A stretch of DNA of 64,000 nucleotides from positions 14,076,599 through 14,140,598 of the forward strand of contig NC_088309.1 of the NCBI RefSeq assembly GCF_910592395.1. Direction: 5' to 3'. This DNA comes from Lineus longissimus (Eukaryota > Nemertea > Pilidiophora > Heteronemertea > Lineidae). A program made the position numbers and the translations under genes. This document shows, piece after piece, positions 31,976-44,587 of the stretch. The stretch's first letter is position 1. Every line of letters starts with the position of its first letter. The notes under the pieces were generated by a model that was not told the origin of the DNA, did not search any database, and saw nothing but the letters and a program-made list of their open reading frames with translations.

Positions 31976-33890
31976 GATTGAATTGCGATGAAAATCTAAT
32001 GCAATAAAGGAGCAATATCGAAGAGACAAATTAATCAAACCAATTGTCCACAGACTCGGACCCTGAAATGGCGTGATGTATGCGTGCATATAAAAGTATA
32101 TCAATTGGTCCGATAGAGATGATGAGGCAATGTCAATATGCCTCATTCCTTAGTCAGCAATATGCCCCTTTTATACGGAGAAGAAGGAGAATCTAGATAG
32201 GCCTTCACATGTCGGCTTTCAAATGGCTCGAACCAACTGTACTATCACTACTATAAATTTAAAATGCGTGCTCCTCCTACATGTAGCAATGTCTCCGCCA
32301 AAAAGGCACTTAGTCGACAGGCAAGCTAGAAGTTCAGCACCGTGAGCAGCTCCTTGGTAAGGCCATGTCAGGTTCCGCGCACCTCTTCAGATACATCAAG
32401 TATTGAAAGCTGTGGTGAGCACATAAAAAGACCATGGTCACCTTAATTTGAAAATCCCTTCATAATCAGGGGCTACCTCTGACTAAAACAGCACCCATAA
32501 ACAATAGACCACCAATTTGACCCCAGCTCCTAACTGCGGGAAAACCCAAGTCTAGCAACCAAAAGTACCAAAATACATTTTTGTTTACATTTGAACTGCA
32601 CACATGCGTTTGTTTACAATTTCATTTCCCGTGAAATCTCGAAAATCAGGTGACCTGCAATCGTGGATTGAAAATAACATTAATCTGGGTTCAGCAGGTC
32701 AGCAGGTATACCGGCTTTTCCAATCATCCCCCTACAGCCAGCTGTTCAAAAGGTAATGTTATTCACCCCACAGGGAGTGCAGGTAATTGATTAAGCCCTT
32801 GCATGACTTAACAGCAATGGCTTGGCTTCTGTGAGTGGTAAGGAGAATTGACAGTTTTTTTATGGGAGTAACATTAATGTGTTGCTTAAAACGTCTACTT
32901 TTTACTCATGTAAGAATCGTAGTACTAATAATAACTTCAACTTATTTTCCGGTTATGATAACACAACACGCATCTTCATGATCATGATCTCATGATCGAC
33001 ACATCCATTGGATTCGATAACACTCGATACAGTTTGATAAATAAACAAAGTTTTCTTGCTTTTAGCTGTCAACATCAATGGCTATTATACAGTCCTGCAG
33101 AATAGTAGAACTAATAGAACTAATTTCCGAAGTTTCCAATAGTTTGAACACAAATCAGAACATCACCCATCAGCTGGACTCAGATCTGCATAAATTACGA
33201 TAAATAATGAGGTCGTCGCTTCAATTTCGCAAAGAAAGTTGACTCCATTCGAAGGTTGTTTTGACCAAATTCCGTTGAACTCATCGTTATGAGGGCATTT
33301 GAACACATTCTCGTTGATCTTTTCTATAAACGTGTGAAGTTTCGTACCAAAAAACATTTCCGTAAAAGCTTAAATAAGAAAATTTGTCACTTACAAAATC
33401 ATCGCTCCGGTAGAAAGAAAAAGGTCACCGCCATTTTCTTGATGATAGTATTCCAGGTAACCTCGGCGGGAAATTTAAAGCGGAATCATCCGGGGTCAAA
33501 CAACAGTTTTGCTCACTACCGCCAACTGGTGATATAAATCGACACTAATCTATTTTATATCAAAACTTCTGTATCATGAAGACCTTTTCAACTTTATTTC
33601 AAGCTTTTATCTGCTGGAATAGAGCGTCAAAAAATTGTTTTTTCATTTACGCATTTTGCCCCCTGGGAAGGTGAATTTGAGTCGAATCGCCCAAAATTTT
33701 TTTCCGTAACCAACATTTTCTGCGGTGTTTATAAGCAAGACTAGATTTGAAGTGCCTCGGTTGTATGATCACAAAATGCCCAACTTGTCTACAGATGGCT
33801 AGATGGAAGGATGGATGGAAGGATGGAAGAACAGACACCAATCGAACAGCTTTTTGACTAGCTTCGCTGACTTTGTCAGCTGAGCTAAAA
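31976..33890 (+). mobile_element. family C element, copy C2, 5'-truncated
   Basis: Closely matches C1 (26985-28090 then 30448-31266) without the insertion found there. It ends in the hairpin at 33859-33887 followed by AAAA, after a GGAT-rich run near 33790. The 5' end of the family is missing. Confidence 0.75.
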
Positions 33891-34489
33891 ACTGCTTCAT
33901 AACCAGGATCCCCAAGGTCATCAAAATTCATTACTCAATACTGCTTTACATGTAGCAGCTGTTTCACATGTTTTCTAGCCCTGAAACTGCATGCCATTTC
34001 ATGATTCAGCCCCCCCCCCCTCCGTTCAGAAAGGGTGAAAGGGATGTGATTTCCTGGAGACTTTATAACAGCCTAGGAGAAAAAAGTCGAGTCAGAGTGG
34101 CTGTCAGCAATAAACAAGGCTGAGGCCTGGACTCAAGAGGTTGCCTGAGCTGTACATCACATAACAAGAAGCTGCAAATTATGTCTACACTTATGTCTGA
34201 ATAATATATCATGTCTTTGTCGTTAGTATTGACATTGCAACTTTTAGGCGTGCTCTTTTCAATCTCTTGAGTTTCGTCCCCATTTCTTGTTATTGGGCCC
34301 ATGCAGTCTTTATGGGACTCGTCAGCAGACCAAAAGACCACGAACTTGAGCCAACAAGTAACACAAAATAACTAAAAATAGCATCGCAAAGCGAGCATAA
34401 CCCCTCAGCCTATTAAGGTTGAAGGTGAGATAATGGTGAAGTTGGCTTAGTGGAGTGGCTAGTTTGCATATGGAAATTAAAATTGTGGA
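33891..34489. other. unassigned sequence
   Basis: A C-rich run near 34010; nothing else recognisable. Confidence 0.4.
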
Positions 34490-35192
34490 AACCTATTTTG
34501 AGGATGTGAGCGTGGCGGCCATATTGAATTTCGAATCGCGCTGATTTTGGAAAGGAACCTTCCCCTTACAAAACTACATTAGGCCTACACCCACTAAAAA
34601 TTGATTCCATCCTCCAAGCCGTTCTCCTCGAAATTGACGGAAACCGATTTCAAGCACGTTGCCCTGGTGACCATATTGAGAATCAGAACGAGCCGGTTTT
34701 CGAAAGGAAACTTCCTCTAGTTACCCCCAACGTACATACCAAAAATGAATTTAATCGGACGAACGGTTCTCCTCGAAATTGACGGTAACCGATTTCAAGC
34801 ACGCCGCCCTGGTGACCATATTGAGAATCAGAACAATCCGGTTTTCGAAAGGAAACTTCCTAGTGCAAAGACTATTCTTCAGTCAATACACCTTCAGTTG
34901 ATTTCAAACCCACAGTCAGGCCTGGAACATGAAGGAATGCTAAACTTCTTGGCATTCCTGACATGTCAAATATACCACTGACCCTATGATTGTTAGTAGA
35001 TTTCAACAGAGCATGCAGCAAATGCAAGAGTGAATTGTGTCAGTGGCTTTCCAAATGTATGCCTGAGTAGAAGGACAAAGCTCAATGTTCAAGATGACCA
35101 CCTAGCACCCATATTGGAAGTGTGATTGGGCTCTGGTTAGGTGACACAGTAAAGGGTACTACCAGGAGAATCCTCAAGAGGTGAGCCAAAAA
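34490..35192 (+). mobile_element. family A-related fragment with 148-bp tandem monomers
   Basis: Two clear monomers and one poor one, 148 bp apart (TTCTCCTCGAAATTGACGG at about 34621 and 34769). The 3' end reads CCTCAAGAGGTGAGCCAAAAA, the A-type terminus. No matching 5' palindrome was found, so it is treated as truncated. Confidence 0.45.
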
Positions 35193-35525
35193 CCAGTCCA
35201 GTCAATGCATTGTCACAACCTTGGGGCAAATAGTTAAGGTAGTATGGACCTTTACATTAAATCCTTTGAAAAACAGTTTGAGATACACATGCCCAGTAGA
35301 TGCATGGTCACAACCAGAAACATCTGGACCTTTACATCAATTCCTTTGAAGTGTAGGTTGGTTGTGACAAACTAGTCCAGTGAACATGGTCCAGCCTAAG
35401 CCAAACAGCCATGCAGTAATTGCCGTCAGCTTTACATCAGGGACAACCACACAATGAATAAAAGAACATGTGGTGGCAAAAGGAATGGTTTTTTGTTATG
35501 GGTAGAACCCTTTTTTCAACACAAT
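35193..35525. other. unassigned sequence
   Basis: Contains a loosely repeated segment (CAGT..ATGC..GGTCACAACC near 35200 and 35300). Otherwise nothing seen. Confidence 0.4.
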
Positions 35526-35665
35526 GGGCCATATGAATAAAAACTAGCATTTCCTTTGAAGCAAATCTTTCTAGTAGAGGCAGTATTTGCTAAAAGTAGA
35601 AGACTATGCTTGTTTTCGTATGAATAACGTGGACCTTTCACTGCAGATGCTTTGCTAAAAATGAA

Positions 35666-36777
35666 ATGGCCAGGGCCATTGTGCTCACCTCATGTGGAGG
35701 AAAGATGGATAAAGAGCATGGTATTGTGTCATGTAGTGTTAGGTTTGATGTAGGTCCAAGCAAATACAATTTCCCCAAAATGGCCAATTTACAGTACATT
35801 CGACCTCTGTGACCTTGAAAAGTAGATCAAATCAAAGAAGACCCGGGTGACACATTGAATGGTTGTTAGAATTAGATGTACCTATGATATAAAATTGGTG
35901 CCAATCGGGCAAGTCATTACTAGGAATAATGGCATTTTGAAGAATTTAGGATTTGGCCCCCTCCCTGGAGGCCAAACGGCAAATCAGATCGCACCAAACT
36001 TCGGTACCTGAGATCACCTGACCAAGGGGTACATGTGTACTTAATTTGTGATCAATAGTCATTGCAGTTAAGAAACGTGCCATAGTTACGGCCTGACGGC
36101 GAATTTACGCAATTTGACCTCTGTGACCTTGACAAGAAGGTCAAATTAAAAACCTGTGTGGCATATACTGTATGGTGGTTAGATGTACCCATGATATCAA
36201 ATTGGTGGCAATTGGGCAAGAAGTTAAGGAATAATCACATTTTTAAGGTTTTTGGATTTTGCCCCCTGGTGGTCAAGTGGTGAATCATATTGGACCAAAC
36301 TTCGGTCCCTGAGATCACCTGACTAAGGGGTAAATGTGTACCAAATTTGGTATCAATAGTCATTGCAGTTTAGAAACGTGCCATTGTTACATCCTAACGG
36401 CCAATTTACACCATTTGACCTCTGTGACCTTGAAAAGGAGGTCAAATCAAAAACCCGGAGGATATATGATGCACCTTTGCGAGAAGTACCTACCATATTT
36501 TTTTCAAAATTTCCCGACTACTATAAAGGGAGATATTGCATATTTTCACTTTTAACGTTTGGCCCCCTGGTGGCCAAACCATGAAACGAATCGGTCCGAA
36601 ACTTGGTCTCCAAGGTGTCATTACATAAGGGTACATGTGTACCAAGTTTCAACTCAATAGCTCTAACAGTTACGAAACGTGCCCTGCTAACGGACGACGG
36701 ACGACGACGACGACGACGACGACGGACGACGGACGCCACGGTATGGGATAAGCTCACCTCTGCTAAGAGGTGAGCTA
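35666..36777 (+). mobile_element. family A element, copy A3
   Basis: Complete: 5' palindrome ATGGCCAGGGCCAT, GTGCTCACCTC, three monomers, a short GAC microsatellite and the hairpin ending AGAGGTGAGCTA. Nearly identical to A1 and A2, without the 131-bp insertion of A2. Confidence 0.85.
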
Positions 36778-37553
36778 ATCATCTAGCAAATGCTTGAAGG
36801 TCAGTCCCGATGTAACATTTCTTATGAACGGTAGGTGCTGGTAATCTATTTCATCTTGTGGTTTTGGTATTGTTAGAAGGGGGTAAAGCATCCTGAACTT
36901 CAGGGCTTTTCACTTGACACCTATAAATGATCAAGTTTTTTGAGTTATGTGTGTGGGAGAGGAGCACACGACTGACCCTGGTATTCAAGGATAGGGTGTT
37001 AATAGGACTCCTGATGAAAGGATATCGGCGAAATTGCTAAGTGACCTGTCCTCGTTGACACACTCTCTCGCGTCATCATCATCCGACTCATCTGTCATCT
37101 AACTGGAGAAGTCCTGCACGCAGCCGAATAATAAGTTGCCACGTTGTACATCATAGAGCCTCTACTGCTAAGGGAGAACCCCTTTGCAATTGTTTTTGAA
37201 TGATTTCTTTGATAGAAAAAATTGTCCTCCACATCGTCAGACCGAAACCTGAGTTCTCGCAGATTATGAAGAAACACTTTTAACATTTGGTCTTTCGTGC
37301 TCAAAGCCCCATTTCGAGTGTCCTCCGAATTAATCGTAAAATGCTATGACCTCCGCTACTCGTGGCCTCATAAAATCGATGCAGTGAATGATATGTATCT
37401 ACACGACATGTCTTTCATGGCAATTACAATTTTCGTGACCATAACGCATAAAATTAAAATCAGCCACTCGTTAGATGACAAACCTCTTACTTCTGTTTTC
37501 TAGCCACCTCATGAGCAACCTTGAAAAAACAAAGCATTTCCTATCAAGTAACA
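36778..37553. other. interior of the GGGCCATATG element, unassigned
   Basis: No coding motif. Open frames on both strands are short and unrecognised. Confidence 0.4.
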
Positions 37554-38323
37554 AGAGCCCAAGGGCCTGGCGCTCAGCTGAGTAAGCAGATACAATTCAT
37601 AGTTTAGCAGTTTGACTGATACTTTTAGATAGATTTGGCAATACCAACTTGAAATGGGGGGTTAGTGGATTTAGCAAAGTGTTTGGGATGCCCTGTATGT
37701 GAAGAAGTAAGATAAAGAGGTGCTTAAGAAAATTAACTTTATTGTTAAAAGATTGACCTGACCTGCAGGTGATTGGAATTTAACAAAGGCTGATTGCAAT
37801 CATGGAGTAAATTATATAAGAATCACTGATTTGGCAAAGATTATTACCAGACGTCAAGATGGAAAGTGATTGTACAGTGTTGGCTGTAGCACCTGGTGAC
37901 TCCAAGAGGAACATGTGAGACAGCTGGCGTGTTGCCAAATCCGGACCTACTTTCCGTCAATGCTGAATACGTCGATGAGAGCTCTCGAACTATCATTCCA
38001 TGCAAAAAATGGCAATGACAACACCACTAATAACTTCAAATTATTTTCCGGTTACGATAACACAACACGCATCTTCATGATCATGATCTTTCTCAAACTA
38101 ACTGAATGACCTAATCGCCTTGGACGCACAACCACATCTCAATCCGCCCCGACGATCGACACATCCATTCGATTTGATAACACTCGATACAGTTTGATAA
38201 ATAAACAAAGTTTTCGTGCTTTTAGCTGTCAACATCAATGGCTATAATATACTCCTGCAGAATATAGAACTAATTTCCGAAGTTTCCAATAGTTTGAACA
38301 CAACTCAGAACATCACCAATCAG

Positions 38324-39273
38324 CAAGGAGGATACCGCGGTGACGTCATATCACGTGATCACATCCCATATTAGTGATCGCTATGGCCAATCAGATTCAG
38401 TCTACTGACAGCACCAGCACTGAACGCATCTCAACGTCCCACTGTCTGGTGCGCTCCTGTACACAAAAACACCAATAGACATGAAATATTGCAATACCTA
38501 GTATGGATTCTTCCTGTGTAAAATAAAATTTACAGAGCAGATTAACTTCCACGAATAAAAAAGACGTTTGGCGTGGTCAAAGTGCGGAAATAATGTCTCC
38601 GCTAAAATACACTACGAAATACACTAGGCAATGCACTACGCGATACACGGTAGAGATGCAGTTGAGTTTGTTATTGTTTTTGACTTAGAAGCCCGCCCAT
38701 ATCATAATATATTCATGTATTCATGAAGTATGAACTCATTTCTGTCCATACAACTCTAAGAACAGTCAATTTCTCCTTTGATCATCACCGAAACCGCGAT
38801 ATCCGCAGGAAGATTTCGTTCTGGTGTCCGAAAATGCATGATCTTACAGGGGCGCTAACTCGACAAATAGAGGGGATCTATGGGGATCTATGGAGTTTTA
38901 GGTCCTACAGGTCTCGAACTTGTAAAATCTGTAAACATGCCTCCAAATCCCATTATGATAATGAAGAGATTGCCCCATATCTGGGAGACTGTTTTGAAAC
39001 CATCGCTAGGCCTAATTTTGGAAGATCAGTGCCCGGATATTTGGTTTAAAAAACCCTATTTTTCCCCATCAAAACAGCACTTTTCATTATTCAAATGATA
39101 ACTTATTGTCTGAAGACTTATTTCATAGCAGAAAAGTACTAATAACTCTGATTTAATGCGAAAAATCTAACTTTGTTTGATGACTTGATTTTCCCTTGGC
39201 CGTGGATCGAGTTTGTTTACAATATGCAGCGCCATCTTGGAAAAGCCGTGACGTCACCGCGGTATCCTCCTTG
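38324..39273. mobile_element. Mutator-like non-autonomous element, 9-bp duplication ACCAATCAG
   Basis: Perfect 25-bp inverted repeats start CAAGGAGGATACCGCGGTGA and continue CGTCA. Identical 9-bp flanks at 38315-38323 and 39274-39282. C2 shows the empty site (near 33168). The interior has no recognisable transposase. Confidence 0.85.
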
Positions 39274-39558
39274 ACCAATCAGCTGGACTCAGATCTGCAT
39301 AAATTACGATAAATAATGAGGTCGTCGCTTCAATTTCGCAAAGAAAGTTGACTACATTCGAAGGTTGTTTTGACCAAATTCCGTTGAACTCATCGTTATG
39401 AGGGCATTTGAACACATTCTCGTTGTGTGAAGTTTCGTACCAAAATACATTTCCGTAAAGGCTTAAATAAGAAAATTTTTCACTTACAAAATCATCGCTC
39501 CGGTAGAAATAAAAAGGTCACCGCCATTTTCTTGATGATAGTACTCCAGGTAACCTCG

Positions 39559-39683
39559 ACCGCGGAGTGGAGGGTCGAGCCGCCTCGTCAATTTACCCCC
39601 AGACGAGCCGTTCATACAGTGAATGCACTGGCAATACCAGCAGTCCGGTATTCCCTGGTTCGAGGTTTTCATATCAGTTCGCG
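39559..39683. mobile_element. 125-bp insertion in C3, possibly SINE-like
   Basis: Absent from C1 and C2 at the matching site. It contains CTGGTTCGAGG, reminiscent of a Pol III box B, but no box A or poly-A tail could be recognised. The identity is open. Confidence 0.4.
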
Positions 39684-40316
39684 GCGGGAAATTTAAAGCG
39701 GAATCATCCGGGGTCAAACAACAGTTTTGCTCACTACCGCCAACTGGTGATATAAATCGACACTAATCTATTTTATATCAAAACTTCTGTATCATGAAGA
39801 CCTTTTCAACTTTATTTCAAGCTTTTATCTGCTGGAATAGAGCGTCAAAAATTTTTTTTTTCATTTACGCATTTTGCCCCCTGGGGAGCTGAATTTGAGT
39901 CGAATCGCCCAAATTTTTTTCTGTAAGCAACATTTTCTGCGGTGTTTATAAGCAAGACCAGATTTGAAGTGCCTCGGTTGTATGATTACAAAATGCCCAA
40001 CTTTGTCCACGGATGGATGGATGGATGGATGGATGGATGGATGGATGGATGGATGGACGGACACCACTCGAATAGCTATTTGAATAGCTCAGCTGACTTT
40101 GTCAGCTGAGCTAAAAAGCATATGCTATGCTCTATTCATATGAAGACAAGCATTTCCACCCTTTTGAAGCAAATTCTAGATGCTAAACAGCTTCGCTTTG
40201 ACTTGTAGCAAAGACTTAAATTTCCAAGCATTTGCTACGGTTTTATTCAGACGAGAACAAGCAAATGCTTCAGAATCGGTAGAAAAAGCAAATGCTAGTT
40301 TTTATTCATATGGCCC

Positions 40317-40870
40317 ATTGACAAGCCTAGGTGTGTACATTTGTAAACGTCAATGATGCATGTAGTCCTACCAGAAAGTAAATGTCCACCGTTTTTAAAA
40401 AATTTCACAGAAATAAAATAAGATATTTGAATGCGGTTTTCAGCAGAGTATGGTATATTTAGTTGGTCATGTATCTGTTGTATTTGGATGCACCTAATTC
40501 CATCTCTTCAATATGTAACAAACATTTCAATAAAGGTCCAAAAATCACTTTTTTATTTCATATGCCTTTTCAAAAATTTACAGGAGCCCATGAACTGTGC
40601 TTTATGACCATCATTTTTGGCACATTTAATTCCGTAGAATGTGTTCGATAGTCATGAGATAGTCATGAGAAATTAACATTTTTGCTTAGGATTTTCATGT
40701 TATCTTTTTAAACTCTCTTCCATAACCTTTGATAAAGACCCCCAATCCTTCATGTATGAGCTGAGTTGGCCATAAACCCCTTGAGCGAGTGATCATTTGT
40801 CATTCATTGTGTGTTCCCCTAGGTGTGGAGAGCTTCGCTTCACTCGTGACTGGCCATTAGGCGATAAAAA
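40317..40870. other. spacer containing the empty-site repeat
   Basis: Apart from the repeat at 40365-40545, nothing recognisable. Confidence 0.4.
40365..40545 (-). repeat. paralogous copy of the gypsy-2 insertion site (empty)
   Basis: The reverse complement matches both flanks of the gypsy element at 50604-60563 continuously: ...CAAATACAACAG..ACATGACCAACT, then AAATA..CCAT.CTCTGCTGAAAACC. There is no LTR element between them. It gives independent support for the ends and the 5-bp duplication of that element. Confidence 0.75.
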
Positions 40871-41384
40871 CAAGAGGCCCAAGGGCCTGGCGCTCAGCTG
40901 AAATGGATAGGTGAAGGCAAGGGCCAAGTGTGTGTTGCTACCCAGTTATCATGAGGCAACGTGAAGCTGTAACATCTAGCACGCAGAAGTGCTGGTGCGA
41001 AAGACCTTCTAGCTATATCAGTGCATGCTGAAGTACCGAGTTGACATCACCCTGCTATTATGACATAAAGTCATTTCTATTGCCGTTGCAGTAGTGGGGT
41101 GTGTGATGACGTCAAGGAGTTGTGTGGTGACGTCAAAGAGTGGAGTCCTTGTCTTCAGGCAGCGTAGGTGGAACTAATAACATGCACATGGACAAAAGGT
41201 ACATAATTGATACAGTGTACTTTGTGAGGTGGGCCTGGTGCTTTACAATGGTCAAATGAACCGACTGACGTCTGGACATTGATGAAGTGGATGCAGCCAA
41301 ATGTTTGGGATGGTCTTTTTTGTATGTGAAGAAAAGAAGATAAAGAGTTGGTTAATAAAATGAACTTTATTGGTGCGGCAGATA

Positions 41385-41475
41385 TTTGATGCCTTTCGGT
41401 AGATATTTGAAGCCTTTCGGCAGATATTTGATGCCTTGAGGCAGATATTTGATGCCTTGCGGCAGATATTTGATA
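41385..41475. repeat. 21-bp tandem repeat, about 4-5 copies
   Basis: Unit close to CAGATATTTGATGCCTTTCGG with slight variation between copies. It lies within C4. Confidence 0.85.
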
Positions 41476-43642
41476 ACGCTCTTCGGGAATGGAAAGCAGT
41501 AAAACGAGTAAGCACACCTGACTCTGATGTGGGAACAGCAAGTGCTTTACTGGACTTGAAATGTGCCAGCCTCCTCTTACAATAACCAACAACAGTTACT
41601 CTGTAAATAAAGAGAAGAGAAATTACCACTGACTGAATAAAAAAGGGTGACATAGACGGGGAAATGTGCACCTCCGGATACAGTCTGTGCTTGATCAGGC
41701 ATTTGTCAGATGATATCCTGAACAAGGCATATATACACTTATTACTCAGTGAAAAGTCAGTCCTGTGAGCTGTTTTCCAATTCAAAAATAAAAGTGTAAC
41801 CTCTTTAAATTAGTCTCACAGACTGAACCATAACAATCAACAGCAAACCTTGCCCACATGATGTGAGCCGAGAGCTGGGATTAAAGATAAGCGAGTGGTG
41901 TACTACATTTTGAAAATTGTCTATCGTCTACGACATGTGACAGAACAGGATCTAGTGGACTTAATGATGAGGTACTATCAAATAAGGTGTCCATCAAATG
42001 AATCATGAGGGCCTGTTGAGTTATACTCTAAGCCTATATAGGGATAGGCTATCGTTTTTGTCTTTTTTACAGCCTACAGCACAGCCATGCACAGCGCAGT
42101 GTATCCAGACAGTACAGGATTGCAAACCAAAAACATTGCTGCGTAACGAAACTGCAGTGGAATTCATACTATGATGTCATAATGTGACTTTCAAAATAAT
42201 TGTTATCAGTGTTTATCACAAGACCTTTCGCCATTTTAATTGCGCGTTTTAGGCAGATTAATCAATTATTACATGCATGCGTTATATATCACCGAAATGA
42301 TAATTGCGTAGGCTATTTGAAACTAAGTTCAGATATAATTTTCGATCTGGGAATTGAATTTAGGAGAGTGATTTTTGACACCCGGTCGGCATATCATAAT
42401 CACTCAGGACTTGCAAAATTCACGCGAGATCGCTTGCGTACGGCACGTTTGAAAACCGAATTTCACAAATTCCACAAATATTTACCACATACCATAATTA
42501 TGTATCACCACAAAGGTAACTCTCTAGACTATTTCAAACCAAGTTCAGATACTTATTTTCACAAAAATTCGAAGCTCTGCAAGCGATTTTTCACCGGTAG
42601 AGATCGACTGAAACAAATTTCTCGCTCTAAAATGACATGAGACGAGCACAAAATTTCCGCAATATTATAAACTAGAGGCCTGACGGCCTGGTAGCTTCGC
42701 TGTTGGCATGAGTATGGCTGCAGTGTTAGCGAGCATAGAAGCTATTCAGAGATGTCACTCGGGGACCATATTGGAAGAAAGATGACCCAGTCGTGGCAAG
42801 ATACTCCAATGACGCGTGTTATGTATATGGTAGTGTCAGTATCCCGCCAGATCTGCCCATTTTTCTCCAGCATGGCCGCTGATAATGTCATATGAATAGC
42901 CTCTATTTAATGAAGCAGACCTGCTTCATAGCTCTAGCGATAATGGCTCTCCATCATTTGAACACTGATTTGATGTAAAGTAACTCATTGGTATTGCCCT
43001 TCACCACAGAGCGAACTCAATATTGTCAGTTTTTCTCCTCCACGGACAGAGAAAACTTTATATACAATGTAGTTCGTTTCAGAACGGACTGGTAGGACAC
43101 TATACTAGTATGTATTGTTGCCACCATTGGTCAGTGCCATTATCGATGCTCTGGTTGTGTTCCCTATAGAGTACTGGCTTTGAGAAGAGAATGAGTAACA
43201 AGAATGTTTGTAGGAAAATAAAGATTTATTGGATTGATTGTCTTGGCCAGCAAGTGATTAGAATCAAAATACAATGATTAGAAATTATGTATGTAAATTT
43301 TGGCAGCAATTAGTAATAGAAACAATAGTATAACAAATGTATGCTTAGATATTTGATGAAGGGCTTTATTCAATTCTAAATCAAACTAATAACTGCCAAA
43401 CTTGTCAAACACTATGCAGTTTTGGAAAAGCACATGCAGATGATTATCTCAAGCAAAGATCATGTTTTAGGGATGCATGATGTGGCATGTATGGGTCCTG
43501 CAAATACAGCATGATGTGCTAAGTTTGGCAGATATTAGCTCGATATAAAATTGAATAAAGTTAAACTAAAAAGTGTATACGTTGCTACTAGCAAAAATAG
43601 GTACATTTTTAATTCCAGCAATGTGATAATATGCTGCATTAA

Positions 43643-44422
43643 AGGGGTCTTATTGTCAGCTTGCTATTGGGCTCATGTTACTACTGCAACTACACAAGCA
43701 GGTGGCACCAACAGTTAAGAACCAATAAAATAATACTGTATGGTTATTTTGTTACATGTGCCGATGAACAATATTTTAATCAATTATTAACTGTTGGCAT
43801 CACCTGCTGGAGTAGGGGAGCATCCATTAAGTACGTACGCACTGAGGGGGGGGGAGGGGGGAGCCTATGAAATCCGTACACTATGCGTACAGGGGGGGAG
43901 GGGGGGTTAATGGTCTTGCGAACGTACGCAACCCAAGAACCGTTTTTTGAACAATTAAAAAAAAAAAATTATCATAATAATCGTCTCCTCTTTCTTATTT
44001 TTATTTGGATAATCATACTTGTTCTTCAGAAGATGTGTGAACTCATACGCTTCTGGGTTCGGATGTTACCCGACTGCAATGTTTTAGCAATTTCCAGCGC
44101 CGTTTAAATTTCCCGGTAATGTGTGTCACCGTCGGAGAAAAATTGCGCAGTCGACTTGCCAATACGACGCCAATCCGATTGTGGCGCCACAATGTAGCAA
44201 AATCAGGTACTATGTCTGTTCCTCTGCTAGGGAATTCAAGGTTCTATAGGCGTAGGCTCGTACAGGGGGGGGGGAGGGGGGGTATGAGGCAATGCGTACA
44301 AGGTGCATACAGTGGGGGAGGGGGGGTCTCAAAATTGGCATTTTCGTGCGATTGTACTTAATGGACGCTCCCTAGTTGCAGAACTAACATGGGCCAATTA
44401 GCAAGCTGACAGTAGGGTCCCT
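43643..44422. mobile_element. TTAA-flanked (piggyBac-like) MITE
   Basis: Inverted repeats of about 40 bp with small gaps, starting AGGGGTCTTATTGTCAGCTT on the left and ending TAGCAAGCTGACAGTAGGGTCCCT on the right in part. TTAA at 43639-43642 and 44423-44426. It contains the element at 43816-44372. Confidence 0.7.
43816..44372. mobile_element. GGGAGCATCCATTAAGTAC-ended MITE, TAG duplication
   Basis: The left end GGGAGCATCCATTAAGTACG and right end GTACTTAATGGACGCTCCC form inverted repeats. TAG flanks both sides (43813-43815, 44373-44375). Several G-rich runs (GGGGGGGGGAGGGGGG type) lie subterminally. It is nested in the TTAA-flanked element. Confidence 0.75.
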
Positions 44423-44587
44423 TTAAGTGACAATTATTATGCTATATTAACATATAAATGCAAATTTGAGCTGTTTATAGTAATTCACGGAGTGTGATTA
44501 ATATACAAATGTATATGTAAGATTACTGAGTATCAACATTATCATCAGTCCCAGTAGGCTTCATGGCCAAGTCGGTCTCTTCAACGA

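Larger units (their letters stand above)
37554..40115 (+). mobile_element. family C element, copy C3
   Basis: 5' palindrome (one base missing: AGAGCCCAAGGGCCT) then GGCGCTCAGCTGA. 3' ATGG microsatellite (40011-40058) and a perfect hairpin TAGCTCAGCTGAC-TTT-GTCAGCTGAGCTA (40085-40113) followed by AAAA. It has two insertions relative to C2: 38324-39273 and 39559-39683. Confidence 0.75.
35526..40316. mobile_element. GGGCCATATG-ended element enlarged by nested insertions
   Basis: The left end GGGCCATATGAATAAAAACT and the right end with the inverse (AGTTTTTATTCATATGGCCC) form inverted repeats of about 24 bp. They resemble the GGGTGATATGAATAAAGACT ends of the 118-bp MITEs. It holds A3 (35666-36777) and C3 (37554-40115). 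The flanking triplets are AAT and ATT, so a 3-bp duplication is not exact. Confidence 0.6.

Noticed and set aside
38723-39098. 108- and 72-codon frames in the Mutator-like insert, as a possible transposase
   Set aside because: No DDE, zinc-finger or other transposase motif; overlapping frames with a short local duplication.
43661-44361. several short plus-strand frames with glycine runs
   Set aside because: Products of G-rich runs within a nested MITE; no motifs.
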